In this document: piece after piece, positions 26,067 to 35,261 of the stretch | Layout of the letters: every line of letters starts with the position of its first letter | Numbering within the stretch: the stretch's first letter is position 1 | Assembly (NCBI GenBank): GCA_964394665.1 | Contig: CAYMYN010000021.1 | Location: 1-64,000 of the forward strand | Length of the DNA: 64,000 nt | Direction of reading: 5' to 3' | Source of the DNA: CAYMYN01 sp964394665 | Lineage (GTDB): Bacteria > Planctomycetota > UBA1135 > GCA-002686595 | Position numbers and translations under genes: made by a program | The notes under the pieces: generated by a model | Databases searched by the model: none | Seen by the model: the letters and a program-made list of their open reading frames with translations, nothing else | Told to the model about the DNA's origin: nothing

Positions 26067-27650
26067 ATGACCGAACGGATCCGAGCCGAACGTCCCCTCG
26101 AGCGCGTCCTCGACGCGCTGGTGGCGACGACGTTCGCGCTCTTCCTCGGCCTGCCGGCGTTCGTCCAGGCCATCGAGGGCCCGCGGGTCGAGGCGCACCA
26201 GCTCGAGGCCCGCGTGCCCGAGCCGGCCCCCCGTCTGCCGCGCGACCTCGAGGGCCTGCGCGCGTTCACGCGCGGCTTCGACGGCTGGTTCGGGGATCGG
26301 TTCGGCCTGCGCGGATCCCTGCTGCGCCTGGGCGCGGCGACGCGTTGGTTCGTGGGCGGCTCGCCCTCGCCGTTGCTGGCCCGCGGGCGCGGCGACTGGG
26401 TGTTCTGGGACGGCGGGGGAGCGCTCGACGAGTGGCGCGGCGCCCGGCCGCTGCCGGCCGGGACGGCGCGCGCCTGGCGCGCGTTGCTCGAGGATCGACG
26501 CGCGTTCCTCGCCGAACGCGGGGTGCCCTACCTGGTCGTGTTCGTGCCGAGCAAGCCGCACCTGTACCCCGAGCACCTGCCGCGCGGCGTCGAGCGCCGC
26601 GGGCCGAGCCGGCTCGAGCAGGTTTTGGCGGAGCTCGCGGGATCGACGCTCGAGGTGCTCGACCTGCGGGCGGCGCTCGGCGCGGCGCGGGCCGCGGACG
26701 AGGGGGCGGACACGGCCTTCTACCGCCTGGGCATGCACTGGACCGCGCGCGGGGGGCAGGCGGCGGCCGAGGCCATCGTCGCCCGGCTCGGGCCGGGCGT
26801 GCCGGGCCTCGAGCCGCTGGCGCGCGCGGAGTTCGTCGGCCAGTGGATGGCGGGCGAGGGCGACTCCTGGGCGCGCCGCATGGGGCTCGAGCGCTGGATC
26901 GGGCAGGAGCGNNNNNNNNNNCCACGTCGGCGCCGCGAGCGCATCGGCCGTTCGGAGGAGGTCTGGACGGGGGGCCGCGGCCGCGCGCGGGGGCTGCTGC
27001 TGCACGATTCGTTCGGCGCGGCCCTGCAGCGGCCCCTGGCGGAGAGCTTCGGCGAGCTGCGCTGCCTGGAGAGCTACGACCTCGACCCCTCCCAGCTCAC
27101 GGAACCCGCGCCCGACGTGGTGATCCAGCTCTTCGCGGAGGAGGCGCTGACGCGGTTCTCGCCCTTCTTCACGCCCTTCGGCGCGCCGCCGCCCCCGACC
27201 CCGCGCGCCGAGCTCGAGCGGCGCTTCGAGGCCTCGTCCGAGGTGTTGCTGCGCGTCGCGCTGCGCACCAACGACCCGCCGGTGCGCCCGCTCGGCGGCG
27301 TGTCGATCGTCGCGGGCCGCGACTGGGCGGGTGGCGGCCTGCGGGTCGTGATGGAGGACGAGGCCGGCGCGTTGCGGCTGCCGGGGCACCGCCCCTGGGA
27401 CGGCCCGGCCCTGCTGCGCCTCTCGTACTTCGCGCCGCAGGCGAGCTTCCTCGACCTCGTCTCGGCAGCGGGGGGGGAGCTGCGCTACGATCCCGCCCGC
27501 GCCCGACGCTTCCCGGTGGAGCGCGGATCGAACGACCTCCTGATCGAGCTCGAGCCCGAGCTCCTCGCCGGTCGCCTGGTGATCCGCCCCGGCCTGCACG
27601 GGCGCCAATTCGTCTTCCAGCACATCGAGCTGCGCGGGATCGAGCGATGA
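26067..27650 (+). CDS. AlgJ/AlgX-like SGNH acetyltransferase partner, with scaffold gap
   Basis: Paired with the MBOAT gene. The N-terminus has one hydrophobic segment (about residues 16-34), followed by the family region PRDLEGLRAFTRGFDGWFGDRFGLRG. Expected motifs are VFVPSKPHLYPEHLP near 160, a D-x-H-W site that here reads GMHWTARGG (about 222-230), so the usual Asp is replaced, and LLHDSFGAAL (about 311-320) with the catalytic Ser. The C-terminal 150 residues are beta-rich and could be a carbohydrate-binding module. Ten Ns interrupt the gene at 26912-26921; both sides happen to be in one frame, but the real number of missing bases is unknown. The stop overlaps the acylphosphatase start. 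Confidence 0.8.
   Translation: MTERIRAERPLERVLDALVATTFALFLGLPAFVQAIEGPRVEAHQLEARVPEPAPRLPRDLEGLRAFTRGFDGWFGDRFGLRGSLLRLGAATRWFVGGSPSPLLARGRGDWVFWDGGGALDEWRGARPLPAGTARAWRALLEDRRAFLAERGVPYLVVFVPSKPHLYPEHLPRGVERRGPSRLEQVLAELAGSTLEVLDLRAALGAARAADEGADTAFYRLGMHWTARGGQAAAEAIVARLGPGVPGLEPLARAEFVGQWMAGEGDSWARRMGLERWIGQEXXXXPRRRRERIGRSEEVWTGGRGRARGLLLHDSFGAALQRPLAESFGELRCLESYDLDPSQLTEPAPDVVIQLFAEEALTRFSPFFTPFGAPPPPTPRAELERRFEASSEVLLRVALRTNDPPVRPLGGVSIVAGRDWAGGGLRVVMEDEAGALRLPGHRPWDGPALLRLSYFAPQASFLDLVSAAGGELRYDPARARRFPVERGSNDLLIELEPELLAGRLVIRPGLHGRQFVFQHIELRGIER
26912..26921. other. Ten-N scaffold gap inside the AlgX-like gene
   Basis: Unlike the gap in speA, the flanks (GGGCAGGAGCG before, CCACGTCGGCG after) show no clear overlap, so an unknown length between the DxHW-like and SGNH motifs may be missing. 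Confidence 0.8.
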
Positions 27651-27958
27651 GGGGCAGGCAGGAACTCCGGGACGTCTTGGCGGGGCGCGTCGCGCGCCGC
27701 ATGCGGATCACGGGCAAGGTCCAGGGCGTGGGCTTCCGATACTTCGCGCGCACCCAGGCCGAGGCCCTGGGGGTCGAGGGCTGGGTGCGCAACCTGGACG
27801 ACGGGCGCAGCCTCGAGGTCCACGTCGAGGGCCCACGGGCGAGCGTGCTGGAGGCGGTCGAGTGGATCGGCCGCGGCCCGGCCAGCGCGCGGGTCGAGTC
27901 CGTCGACGTCGCGGAGGTCGAGCCCGCGGGCGCGAGCAGCTTCGAGATCCGTGCTTGA
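27647..27958 (+). CDS. acyP: Acylphosphatase
   Basis: This small enzyme hydrolyses acyl-phosphates. The 103-residue protein has an N-terminal extension of about 17 residues and then the full family pattern: MRITGKVQGVGFRYFARTQAEALG (G-x-V-Q-G-V-x-[FY]-R with catalytic Arg) and GWVRNLDDGRSLEVHVEG (catalytic Asn). The ATG at 27647 overlaps the AlgX-like stop. A start at an ATG near 27701 would give the more usual length of about 85 residues. Confidence 0.95.
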   Translation: MRGRQELRDVLAGRVARRMRITGKVQGVGFRYFARTQAEALGVEGWVRNLDDGRSLEVHVEGPRASVLEAVEWIGRGPASARVESVDVAEVEPAGASSFEIRA

Positions 27959-28982
27959 GCGCTCCACCCGCGCCGCACGGGCCGGTTTCGTTGCGTCGCT
28001 CGGGCTCCTCCTCGGGGGCTGCGGCGCGTTGCGTCCCGCGCCGGATCCGACGCCGCGCGTGCGCGGGCCGCTGCCCTCGCGGGCCCACCAACCGCTGGCG
28101 CTGACGGTGATGGCCCTGCGACCGCGGCGCGCGGCGGTGCTGGAGCAGGGCGAGTGGACCCTCGACGCCCGCGCGGCCTACGCCAGCATCGAGGAGGCCG
28201 GCTCCGTGGGCGGCACCACGGCGGTCTTCGACGGCGAGCTCGCGCGCGGTTCGCTGGCCCTGCGCTACGGCCTGGGGGAGGGCACGGACGTCGAGGTCGA
28301 GCTGGGCCTGCTCGTCACCCACCGGGGCTTCCTCGACTCCTTCGTCGAGGCCTGGCACCGGACCTTCGGTCTGCCCGGCGGGGGCCGCGAGCAGCGCCCG
28401 GACGACCGGCACGAGATGCGCCTCGAGCGCGGCGGCGAGGTGCTGTACGAGCTCGAGGAGGGACGCCTGGGCGTGGGCGACGTGCCGATCGTGCTGACGC
28501 GACGCATCCTGGGCGGGGGGCCGGACGAACTCCTGCTCGCGGGGCGCGTGGGGGTCGAATTGCCCGTGGGCTCGGAATCCCGGGGTTTCGGCAACGGGGA
28601 GTTCGACCTGGGCGCCGGGCTCGTCGCCGAGCGCTCCGCGGGGCGCTGGACCCTCTTCGGCAACGCCGACCTCGTCCTGCCCGGCCAGCCGGACCGCTTC
28701 CGCGCCGCCGGCATCGAGCTCGAACGGCGGCTGAGCCTGGGCCTGGGGCTCGAGTGCCGCTGGAGCGAGCGCACCTCGCTGCTCGCCCAGGCGACCTGGA
28801 TCAGCCGCCTGACGGGCAATCTCGAGCCCGAGGAGATCGCGCGCGAGATCTTCGACTTCGGCGTCGGGCTCGCGCGCGACGTCTCCCCCCGCTCGCGCTG
28901 GACCCTCTCGTTCCACGAGGACCTGGTCGCGGCGACCGGGTCGGACTTCAAGGTGCTCTTCGCCTGGACCTACGGGCGTTGA
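27951..28982 (+). CDS. DUF3187-like outer-membrane lipoprotein
   Basis: The GTG at 27951 lies inside the acylphosphatase 3' end. The 343-residue protein has a lipoprotein signal (FVASLGLLLGGC, Cys near residue 24) and then a beta-strand-rich body with alternating polar/hydrophobic segments, as in a small outer-membrane barrel. LRYGLGEGTDVEVELGLLVTHRGFLDSFVEAWHRTFGLP and LFGNADLVLPGQ match what I remember of DUF3187. The function is unknown. It could be the outer-membrane component of the acylation locus, but it may only be a neighbour. Confidence 0.65.
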   Translation: MLERSTRAARAGFVASLGLLLGGCGALRPAPDPTPRVRGPLPSRAHQPLALTVMALRPRRAAVLEQGEWTLDARAAYASIEEAGSVGGTTAVFDGELARGSLALRYGLGEGTDVEVELGLLVTHRGFLDSFVEAWHRTFGLPGGGREQRPDDRHEMRLERGGEVLYELEEGRLGVGDVPIVLTRRILGGGPDELLLAGRVGVELPVGSESRGFGNGEFDLGAGLVAERSAGRWTLFGNADLVLPGQPDRFRAAGIELERRLSLGLGLECRWSERTSLLAQATWISRLTGNLEPEEIAREIFDFGVGLARDVSPRSRWTLSFHEDLVAATGSDFKVLFAWTYGR

Positions 28983-28989
28983 TCCGATC

Positions 28990-29256
28990 TCAGCCCGCGG
29001 CCAGGCGCGGGTCCTCCTTGGGATTCCAGCCCCGCAGCAGCCGGCGCCAGAGGGGCTCGGGGCGCGGGCGGGCCTCGAACTGCGGGCAGTCGCCGCGCCG
29101 GTTGATCGCGAGGTGGTCGCCGGGGAGCTGCTGTTCCTGGAGGAAGCGCTCCTTCTGCTTCACCTTCATGTTGTCGGGGTGCCAGCAACCCTCCCAGCGC
29201 GCCTCGTAGGGTGCCCTGCGGAAGTGGATACAAGCCTTGCACTCGACCTTGGCCAT
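28990..29256 (-). CDS. Small cysteine-containing hypothetical protein, 88 aa
   Basis: The ATG at 29256 starts an 88-residue protein with four cysteines: CKACIHF near residues 6-12, GCWHPDN near 24 and CPQF near 60. The CxxC plus distant single Cys and His suggest a structural zinc or iron site. Otherwise it is charged and soluble (MKVKQKERFLQEQQLPGD). No family is recognised. It is convergent with the lipoprotein gene with only 7 bases between. Confidence 0.6.
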   Translation of the reverse strand: MAKVECKACIHFRRAPYEARWEGCWHPDNMKVKQKERFLQEQQLPGDHLAINRRGDCPQFEARPRPEPLWRRLLRGWNPKEDPRLAAG

Positions 29257-29600
29257 GGCGTGACGGGGAACGGCGGCGCCGCGCGGAATCGGATGGAGGG
29301 AGGGTCGGGGAGCGGGGCGGGGCCGGCCCGCGCCCGGGATCGATCGGGCCGCGCAGGATACTCTCCCGGCGCGCGCAGATCCGCGCCCGCGAGGGCAGGC
29401 GGCGGGGAAACGGCTCCCGGGGATGCCCGGCTCCGCCGGGCCCCGGTACGATCGCCGCCCGTCCGTGGGGGAGGATGACGCCGCGCCCCGCGACCGAAGC
29501 CCAGCCCTCGCCCGCTCCGAGCCCGCGTGATCCCCCAGGTCCAATGCCAGGCCCTCCGTGTCCGCGGTGACGGTCGCGCGCCCCGGGAGGAAGTTGGGCC
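29257..29600. promoter_or_regulatory. Intergenic region between divergent genes
   Basis: No gene is seen in these 344 bases. A small hairpin (CCCGGC/GCCGGG, 29426-29440) is followed by TACGAT at 29447-29452, which could be a -10 box for the forward glycan gene cluster, but no good -35 is visible. GGGAGG at 29585-29590 is a likely ribosome binding site for the gene at 29601. Confidence 0.35.
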
Positions 29601-31769
29601 GTGAGCCCCCGGCGCATCGCCGCCCGGCTGGCCCTGGCGGGGCTCACCGTGCTGCCGTTCCTGGCGGTCGCGCTGTGCATCCAGCGCTACGGCGGACACC
29701 TACCGCTGGAGGACCAGTGGGACACGCCCGGGCGCATGTTCCAGTCGCAGCTCCAGGGGACGCTGCATTGGAAGCAGTTCTTCGTGCAGCACAACGAGGC
29801 CCGCAAGGCCTTCTCGAGCAGCGCCTGGATGCTGCTCGCGCTGAACGGTTGGAGCGTGCGGGTCGAGATGTTCACGACTGCGTTGCTCGCGGCCGTGTGC
29901 GTGGGCTTGTGCTACCTGCTGGGGCGGCGCGCCCTGCCGGGGGCGCCCCTCGCCCCGGCCATCCTGGCCGCCGGCGCGAGCGTGCTGCTCTTCAGCCCGA
30001 TCGGGTTCACCGGGGACCCGCTGCCCTGGTTGTGGGGCGTGAACCTCGAGAACGTCATCGTGGTCGTCGCCCTGGTCGGCGGCGTGAGCGCGAACGTGCT
30101 CCTGCGCGCCTGGACCCCGCGCTACCTGATCGCGATCGCCTGCGCCCTGGCGGCGACCTACTCGTTCGCCAACGGGATGCTGCTGTGGGTGTTGCTCCAC
30201 CCGCGCTGGGTGCTGGTGCGCCCGAGGGCGGAGCGCGCCGCGACGCGGCCCGCCCCGGCGCTCGACGTGCTCTACCTCTCGGTGTTCGCCCTCGTGGTGG
30301 GCACGTACTTCTACGGCTACTTCAAGCCGCCCAGCTTCCCGCCCTTCAGCGTCGCGCTGCAACGGCCCGACCAGGTGGCGCTGTTCTACCTGGCCTGGAT
30401 CGGCGGGCCGCTCAGCCCGCGCCCGGGGAGCCCGGAGCTCGCATCGGCCGTCGGCGCCGTGGCCGTGTCGTTGTTCGCCGTGGGCCTGGTCACGATCCTG
30501 CGCCGCGGGTTGTGGGCGCGCGCCTACCCGTTCGTGGTCTTCGGGGCCTACGTGTTGGTCTCGGCCGGCGCGGTGTCCCTCGGGCGCTCGACCTTCGGTC
30601 TGGTCGGCGCGTTGGCCTCGCGCTACTACCTGCACGTCCTGGTCTTCTACCTGGGCCTGAACGGGGTGCTGCTGCTCGCCTGGAGCGCGCGCGGCGAGCC
30701 GCGCCGCGGCCCCCTCCCGCGCCTCGCCCTGGTGCTCGTCGCCCTGGTCCAACTCGGACTCGTGGCGCACAACTGGCGCGTGATCTTTCCGCGCGACCTC
30801 GAACACTTCCACGCCCGCAACGCCCGCGGCGAGGCCGCCCTGCGCTTCGTGCGCCTCGTGCCCGACAACCCCGACCTCCAGAATCTGCACGAGGGCATGC
30901 GTCGTTTGGTGCCCCGCTATCACCTGCTGCGGGAGGCGGGCGTGCTGAAGGCCGAGGAGATCCCGGGGCGCCAGCGCATGCCGGTCGGGGACGCGGCGCT
31001 CGCTCTGGGCGGGCCGTTCACCCTGCGGACCGGCAAGGACCAGGTGCGCCTGCAGGGTTCCCTGGCCCTGGGACCGGCCGCGCAGACTTTCAGCCACCTC
31101 GTGCTCGAGGCGCGCGCCGAGGTCGGGAACAAGTACGTCAGCGTGCTCCCGCTCTCCATCTTCCCGCGCGAGGCGGGGGGCGAGCGTCGCCGGGTCGACA
31201 CCTGGATCCGGACCCAGAACTTCCCCGCGGACGCGGCCGAGCTGCGGCTCCTGGGCTACGACCCGCACGCGCGGCGGCTCGTGCCCCTCGAGCCGGTGCT
31301 GACGCTTCGCCCCGGGCGCGTGAAGGCCGCCGACGTCCTCCCGGTCGCGGGGCTCGAGCTGCGGCGCCAGGCCGGCGTGGGCGACTTCGACACCGTCTGC
31401 GACATCCTCCCCCGCGGGCGGGAGGAGTTCCCGATCCCCGCCGGCGCACCGCTCGAGTTCGTCGGCTGGGCGATCGATCCCCTGGGGCGGAGCACGGCGC
31501 GGCGCGCCTTCGTGCGCGCCGGCGGACGCCTCTTCCCGGCCCAGTACCACCTCCCGCGGCCGGACGTCGCGCGCAACCTCGGCGCACCCGAGCTGCTCGA
31601 GAGCGGCTTCTTCTGCATCCTCGACGAGGACCTCCTGGGGGACGACCGGGGCGGCCCCTTCCGCGTCGTGGTCGAGACCGCGGACGGGAGCTTCCTGGAG
31701 AGCCCGACCGGCCTGCGCCTGCGCCGGGTCGAGCGCGGCGGACCGCGGGAGGACTCCGGTGGTGGTTGA
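29601..31769 (+). CDS. Polytopic membrane protein, probably glycan-related, 722 aa
   Basis: The GTG at 29601 has GGGAGG ten bases upstream. The first roughly 400 residues contain about ten hydrophobic segments; the first periplasmic loop carries LPLEDQWDTPGRMFQSQ, placed where GT-C glycosyltransferases have an acidic loop motif (EDQWD). Residues 400-722 are soluble and partly beta-rich (NKYVSVLPLSIFPREAGG; FVGWAIDPLGRSTARRAFV). The family is not certain; the architecture resembles GT-C-type glycosyltransferases or polymerases of exopolysaccharide loci. The GT2 gene overlaps its end by 11 bases, so they are co-expressed. Confidence 0.65.
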   Translation: MSPRRIAARLALAGLTVLPFLAVALCIQRYGGHLPLEDQWDTPGRMFQSQLQGTLHWKQFFVQHNEARKAFSSSAWMLLALNGWSVRVEMFTTALLAAVCVGLCYLLGRRALPGAPLAPAILAAGASVLLFSPIGFTGDPLPWLWGVNLENVIVVVALVGGVSANVLLRAWTPRYLIAIACALAATYSFANGMLLWVLLHPRWVLVRPRAERAATRPAPALDVLYLSVFALVVGTYFYGYFKPPSFPPFSVALQRPDQVALFYLAWIGGPLSPRPGSPELASAVGAVAVSLFAVGLVTILRRGLWARAYPFVVFGAYVLVSAGAVSLGRSTFGLVGALASRYYLHVLVFYLGLNGVLLLAWSARGEPRRGPLPRLALVLVALVQLGLVAHNWRVIFPRDLEHFHARNARGEAALRFVRLVPDNPDLQNLHEGMRRLVPRYHLLREAGVLKAEEIPGRQRMPVGDAALALGGPFTLRTGKDQVRLQGSLALGPAAQTFSHLVLEARAEVGNKYVSVLPLSIFPREAGGERRRVDTWIRTQNFPADAAELRLLGYDPHARRLVPLEPVLTLRPGRVKAADVLPVAGLELRRQAGVGDFDTVCDILPRGREEFPIPAGAPLEFVGWAIDPLGRSTARRAFVRAGGRLFPAQYHLPRPDVARNLGAPELLESGFFCILDEDLLGDDRGGPFRVVVETADGSFLESPTGLRLRRVERGGPREDSGGG

Positions 31770-32769
31770 GGCGACTCGGATGGGCGAGCCCGCGCCCAGC
31801 GCGGTTCGGTCGGTCGCGATCATCGTGCCGGTGTTCGACGACTGGACCTCCTTCGCGCGCCTGGCGCAGGAGCTCGACCGCGTCGCGGCGCAGCACCCCG
31901 AGTGGAGTCTGCACGTGTGCGCCGTCGACGACGGATCGGAGGGCGACTACCACGCATCGGCCCTGGTGGAGGGGCGCTTCGAGCACCTGGGGTCCCTGCG
32001 GGTCGCCGAGCTGGTCTGCAACCTCGGCCACCAGCGGGCGATCGCGGTCGGCATCGCGACGGCGCTCCTGGATCCGCTCTACGAGGCCGTGATCGTCATG
32101 GACGGCGACGGCGAGGACGATCCGGCCTACGTGCCCGAGCTGCTCGCCGAGCACGCGCGCCATCCCGAGTCCGTGATCATGGCCGAGCGCGGCGAACGCT
32201 CCGAGGGCCCGCTCTTCCGCGCCTTCTACAAGCTCTACAAGGCGCTCTTCCGCGCCATGACCGGCCGGCGCATCGCCTTCGGCAACTACGGCCTGATCCC
32301 GCGGCGCGTGGCCGAGCGGCTCGTGTACCGGCCCGAGATCTGGAACAACCTGGCCGCGGCCATCATCCGCTCGCGCTTCCCCACGCGCAGCATCTGGACG
32401 CGCCGCGCGAGCCGTTACCACGGTCGCTCGAAGATGAACTTCGTGGCCCTGATCCTGCACGGCTTCAGCGCCATGTCGGTGCACAGCGACGTGCTCTTCG
32501 TGCGGCTCTTGTTGCTCTCCCTGGGTTTCGCCTCGCTCTCGGCCGCGGGCATCGTCGTCGTCAGCGTGATCCGGCTCACGACCGACCTCGCCATCCCGGG
32601 CTGGACGAGCACGATGGTCGCCGCGCTGACCCTGATGCTCGTGCAGTTCATCGCCCTCTCCGTGGTCGGTCTGTTCATGGTCCTGCAAGGGCGCGTGACG
32701 CCCACCGTCCTGCCCACCCTGGTCGCGCCGCTCTACCTGCGGGCCCTGCACACGCTGCACGCGCGATGA
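31759..32769 (+). CDS. Family 2 glycosyltransferase with C-terminal membrane segments
   Basis: The 336-residue protein looks like a dolichol-phosphate-mannose-synthase/GtrB-type enzyme that charges a lipid carrier with a sugar. Seen: SVAIIVPVFDDWTSFARLAQEL near residue 17, VCAVDDGSEG (nucleotide-binding Asp pair), NLGHQRAIAVGIATAL, VIVMDGDGEDDPAYVPEL (DxD-like DGDGEDD), FGNYGLIPRRV and the KMNF motif, followed by two membrane helices (about 250-272 and 285-310). It overlaps both neighbours and sits between the polytopic protein and a methyltransferase. Confidence 0.92.
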   Translation: MVVEATRMGEPAPSAVRSVAIIVPVFDDWTSFARLAQELDRVAAQHPEWSLHVCAVDDGSEGDYHASALVEGRFEHLGSLRVAELVCNLGHQRAIAVGIATALLDPLYEAVIVMDGDGEDDPAYVPELLAEHARHPESVIMAERGERSEGPLFRAFYKLYKALFRAMTGRRIAFGNYGLIPRRVAERLVYRPEIWNNLAAAIIRSRFPTRSIWTRRASRYHGRSKMNFVALILHGFSAMSVHSDVLFVRLLLLSLGFASLSAAGIVVVSVIRLTTDLAIPGWTSTMVAALTLMLVQFIALSVVGLFMVLQGRVTPTVLPTLVAPLYLRALHTLHAR

Positions 32770-33479
32770 GCTCGAACGACTTCGTCTACGTCGGCAGCGA
32801 GCTCGACCTGTTCGCCCAGGCCGAGAACTGGAAGCGCTACTACGCGCGTTTCCTGCGGCGCTACGTCGCGGGCCGGGTGCTCGAGGTCGGCGCCGGCATC
32901 GGCGGCACGACGCGCACGCTGATGGACGCGAAGGCGACGGACTGGACGTGCCTCGAGCCCGACGCCCAGATGGCGGCGCAGATCGCGGCCCAGATCGAGC
33001 GCGGCGAGCTGCCCCCGATCTGCACGGCGCGCCAGGGCGCGCTGGGCGAGCTCGCTCCCGAGGAGCGCTTCGACACGATCCTCTACATCGACGTGCTCGA
33101 GCACATCGAGGACGACCGCGGCGAGGTCCAACGGGCCACGCAGCGCCTGGCGGCCGGTGGGCACCTGGTCGTGCTCGCCCCCGCGCACGGCTACCTCTTC
33201 AGCCCCTTCGACCAGGCCGTGGGGCACTTCCGGCGCTACGACCGGCCGGGGCTGCTGGCCCTGGGGACGGCGGAGCTCGAACCGGTGGCCGCGCGGTACT
33301 TCGACTCGGTGGGCATGCTCGCTTCGTTGGCGAACCGCACGTTGCTCAAGGCATCGAACCCCAGCCGCTCCCAGATCCGGCTGTGGGATCGGGTGATGGT
33401 GCCCTGCTCGCGCCTCCTCGACCCGCTGCTCGCCCACTCGTTGGGCAAGACCGTGGTCGTGGTCTGGCGCAAGCGGTAG
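32766..33479 (+). CDS. Class I SAM-dependent methyltransferase
   Basis: Seen in 237 aa: motif I RVLEVGAGIGGTTRTLM near residue 37, the acidic residue in CLEPDAQM, motif IV-like FDTILYIDVLEHIEDDRGEV near 105 and AAGGHLVVLAPAHGYLFSPFD. The SPFDQAVGHFRRYD segment is typical of methyltransferases encoded beside GT2 enzymes in glycan loci, so the target is probably a sugar or lipid carrier. The ATG at 32766 overlaps the GT2 stop, and the gene ends three bases from the stop of the convergent peptidase gene. Confidence 0.88.
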   Translation: MSSNDFVYVGSELDLFAQAENWKRYYARFLRRYVAGRVLEVGAGIGGTTRTLMDAKATDWTCLEPDAQMAAQIAAQIERGELPPICTARQGALGELAPEERFDTILYIDVLEHIEDDRGEVQRATQRLAAGGHLVVLAPAHGYLFSPFDQAVGHFRRYDRPGLLALGTAELEPVAARYFDSVGMLASLANRTLLKASNPSRSQIRLWDRVMVPCSRLLDPLLAHSLGKTVVVVWRKR

Positions 33480-33482
33480 GCG

Positions 33483-35261
33483 TCAGCGCAGCTCGATCTC
33501 GAGCGCGACGTCGCGGGCCTTCTCGCCGCTCCAGGTGAGCGTGGCGTTCCCCGTGCCGCGCACGATCCAGCGCACGCGCACTTCGCCGCGCGAGGGGATG
33601 CCGGCCTCGGAGACCAGGCGCTGCGGCTCGCGCTCGGCGAGCTCGATGCGTTCGGGCCGCCAGCGGTCGCGGCGGAACCCGCCGGCGAGCACTTCGAGGC
33701 CCTCGCCGCGCAAGGTGAACACGTCGGGTCGCCCGATGCGCTGCTCGGCGGCGCGCGCCGTGCGCGTCGGGATCGCGCGCGCGTTGCGGAACTGCACGTC
33801 GAGCGCCCACAGGCCAGCGCCGAGGTCCGTGATCTCCAGCGCCTCGACGTTCACCTGGGGCATGGCGCGCGCGTGGGCCACGCAGAAGAGGGCGTTGCGG
33901 TGCAGCAGCTCTTCCAGCATGAAGGTCGGCGGCACGCGGCCGACGTCCTTCTTGAAGCCGCCGATCTCGATCGCGCCGTACTGCGGGTGGTCGAAGGGCG
34001 TCCAGTCGACGAAACCCGCGCCGAGCAACAGCAGGTCGTCGAGTCGGTGCTGTTCGGCGCGCCCGCGGCGGCCGGCGGCGGCGTCGCCGGACAGTTGGCG
34101 ATCGTTCCACAGCTCGTTGGTGAAGGAGAGGATGCCCAGGCCCTCGTAGGTCCAGGTGGCGAAGCCGCCGAAGACCGAGTAGAGGTCCTTCCAGATCACG
34201 AGGTAGCGGTAGAAGGGCAACATCGCCTCGCCATCGCGGCCCAGCTCGTCGAACACCGCCAGGTCGGCGCGCGGGTACTCGCCGAAGGCCTCGGCCCCCG
34301 GCCCGCGCAGGATCATGCCGCCCGAGTTGTGGAAGGACTGCACCGCGGCGACGTTGGGGTGCTCGTAGAGGAACCGCGCGACAGCCCGCGCCTCGGGCCA
34401 GAAGAGGGGGTAGGGGCCCGCGCCGCCCTGCACGTGCTCGGGGTACCACCACGACGGCCAGGCGCGGTTCATGTCGTAGTTGCCCGGGCCGTCCTCGTTC
34501 ACCCGGCCGTCGCCGTCGAGGTCGCTGCCCTCCGTGCCGAGCAGGACCCAGTCGCCGCGGATGCCGCGGTCGTTCGGCGGCACGGGCACGAGCACCCGCG
34601 GGTCGTCGGGATCGAGGCGGTGCGTGCCGTCCCCCGGGACGTGCTTGCGCATCTGCGTGATGTGCCCGTCGCCGTCGAGATCGTCGGGCGGGTCCTCGTC
34701 GAAGCGTCCATCTCCGTCGTCGTCGAAGGGCAGGTAGCCCGTGCGCGAGGAGTGCGGCGAGTGGGCCGCGTGCAGCCAGGCGTCCCGCCCGTCGGGGTTG
34801 ACGGTCGGCAAGAGGTAGAAGGAGACGTCGGCCAGCAGCTCGTCCACGCGCGGCGAGTGCCCGCGGTTCTCGAGCAGGTACCACGCGAGGTACAGCACGG
34901 CCTCGGAACCCTGCACCTCGTTGCCGTGCACGTTGGCGTCGATCCACATCGCGGGCTTCGCGTCGTGCGGGCCGCTCGCCGGGTCGTTGAGCGTGTACGC
35001 GCGCAGCTCGCGGCCCTGGACGCTCGTCCCGATCACCTCGTAGGAGAGCAGCTCGGGCCACTCGGCCATCAGGCGCTCGAAGTGCGCGTACAGCTCGTCG
35101 GTGTCGTAGAAACGGTTCCAGGGGATCTCGACCCGCGGGCGGTGCCCGGCGGCGAGGCCGGGGAAACCGGTGTGCGGGGGCGCGGGTTCCTGCGGCGCGG
35201 CGCCCTGGGCGGCGGTGGTCAAGAGGAGCAGGGCCAGGGCCGGGACGCTGCGCGAACTCAT
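33483..35261 (-). CDS. Secreted M14 zinc carboxypeptidase with calcium-binding insert
   Basis: A 592-residue protein with a signal peptide (MSSRSVPALALLLLTTAAQG). The M14 zinc site is complete: NVHGNEVQGSE (H112 and E115) and SFHNSGG (H311). DMNRAWP near 263 matches the substrate-binding Asn-Arg, and SFTNELW (E383) is at the place of the catalytic Glu. Between the ligands is an Asp-rich insert (DDDGDGRFDEDPPDDLDGDG, 180-199, and SDLDGDGRVNEDG) like EF-hand or thrombospondin type 3 calcium loops. The C-terminal 200 residues are beta-rich. It overlaps its paralogue upstream by four bases. Confidence 0.9.
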   Translation of the reverse strand: MSSRSVPALALLLLTTAAQGAAPQEPAPPHTGFPGLAAGHRPRVEIPWNRFYDTDELYAHFERLMAEWPELLSYEVIGTSVQGRELRAYTLNDPASGPHDAKPAMWIDANVHGNEVQGSEAVLYLAWYLLENRGHSPRVDELLADVSFYLLPTVNPDGRDAWLHAAHSPHSSRTGYLPFDDDGDGRFDEDPPDDLDGDGHITQMRKHVPGDGTHRLDPDDPRVLVPVPPNDRGIRGDWVLLGTEGSDLDGDGRVNEDGPGNYDMNRAWPSWWYPEHVQGGAGPYPLFWPEARAVARFLYEHPNVAAVQSFHNSGGMILRGPGAEAFGEYPRADLAVFDELGRDGEAMLPFYRYLVIWKDLYSVFGGFATWTYEGLGILSFTNELWNDRQLSGDAAAGRRGRAEQHRLDDLLLLGAGFVDWTPFDHPQYGAIEIGGFKKDVGRVPPTFMLEELLHRNALFCVAHARAMPQVNVEALEITDLGAGLWALDVQFRNARAIPTRTARAAEQRIGRPDVFTLRGEGLEVLAGGFRRDRWRPERIELAEREPQRLVSEAGIPSRGEVRVRWIVRGTGNATLTWSGEKARDVALEIELR

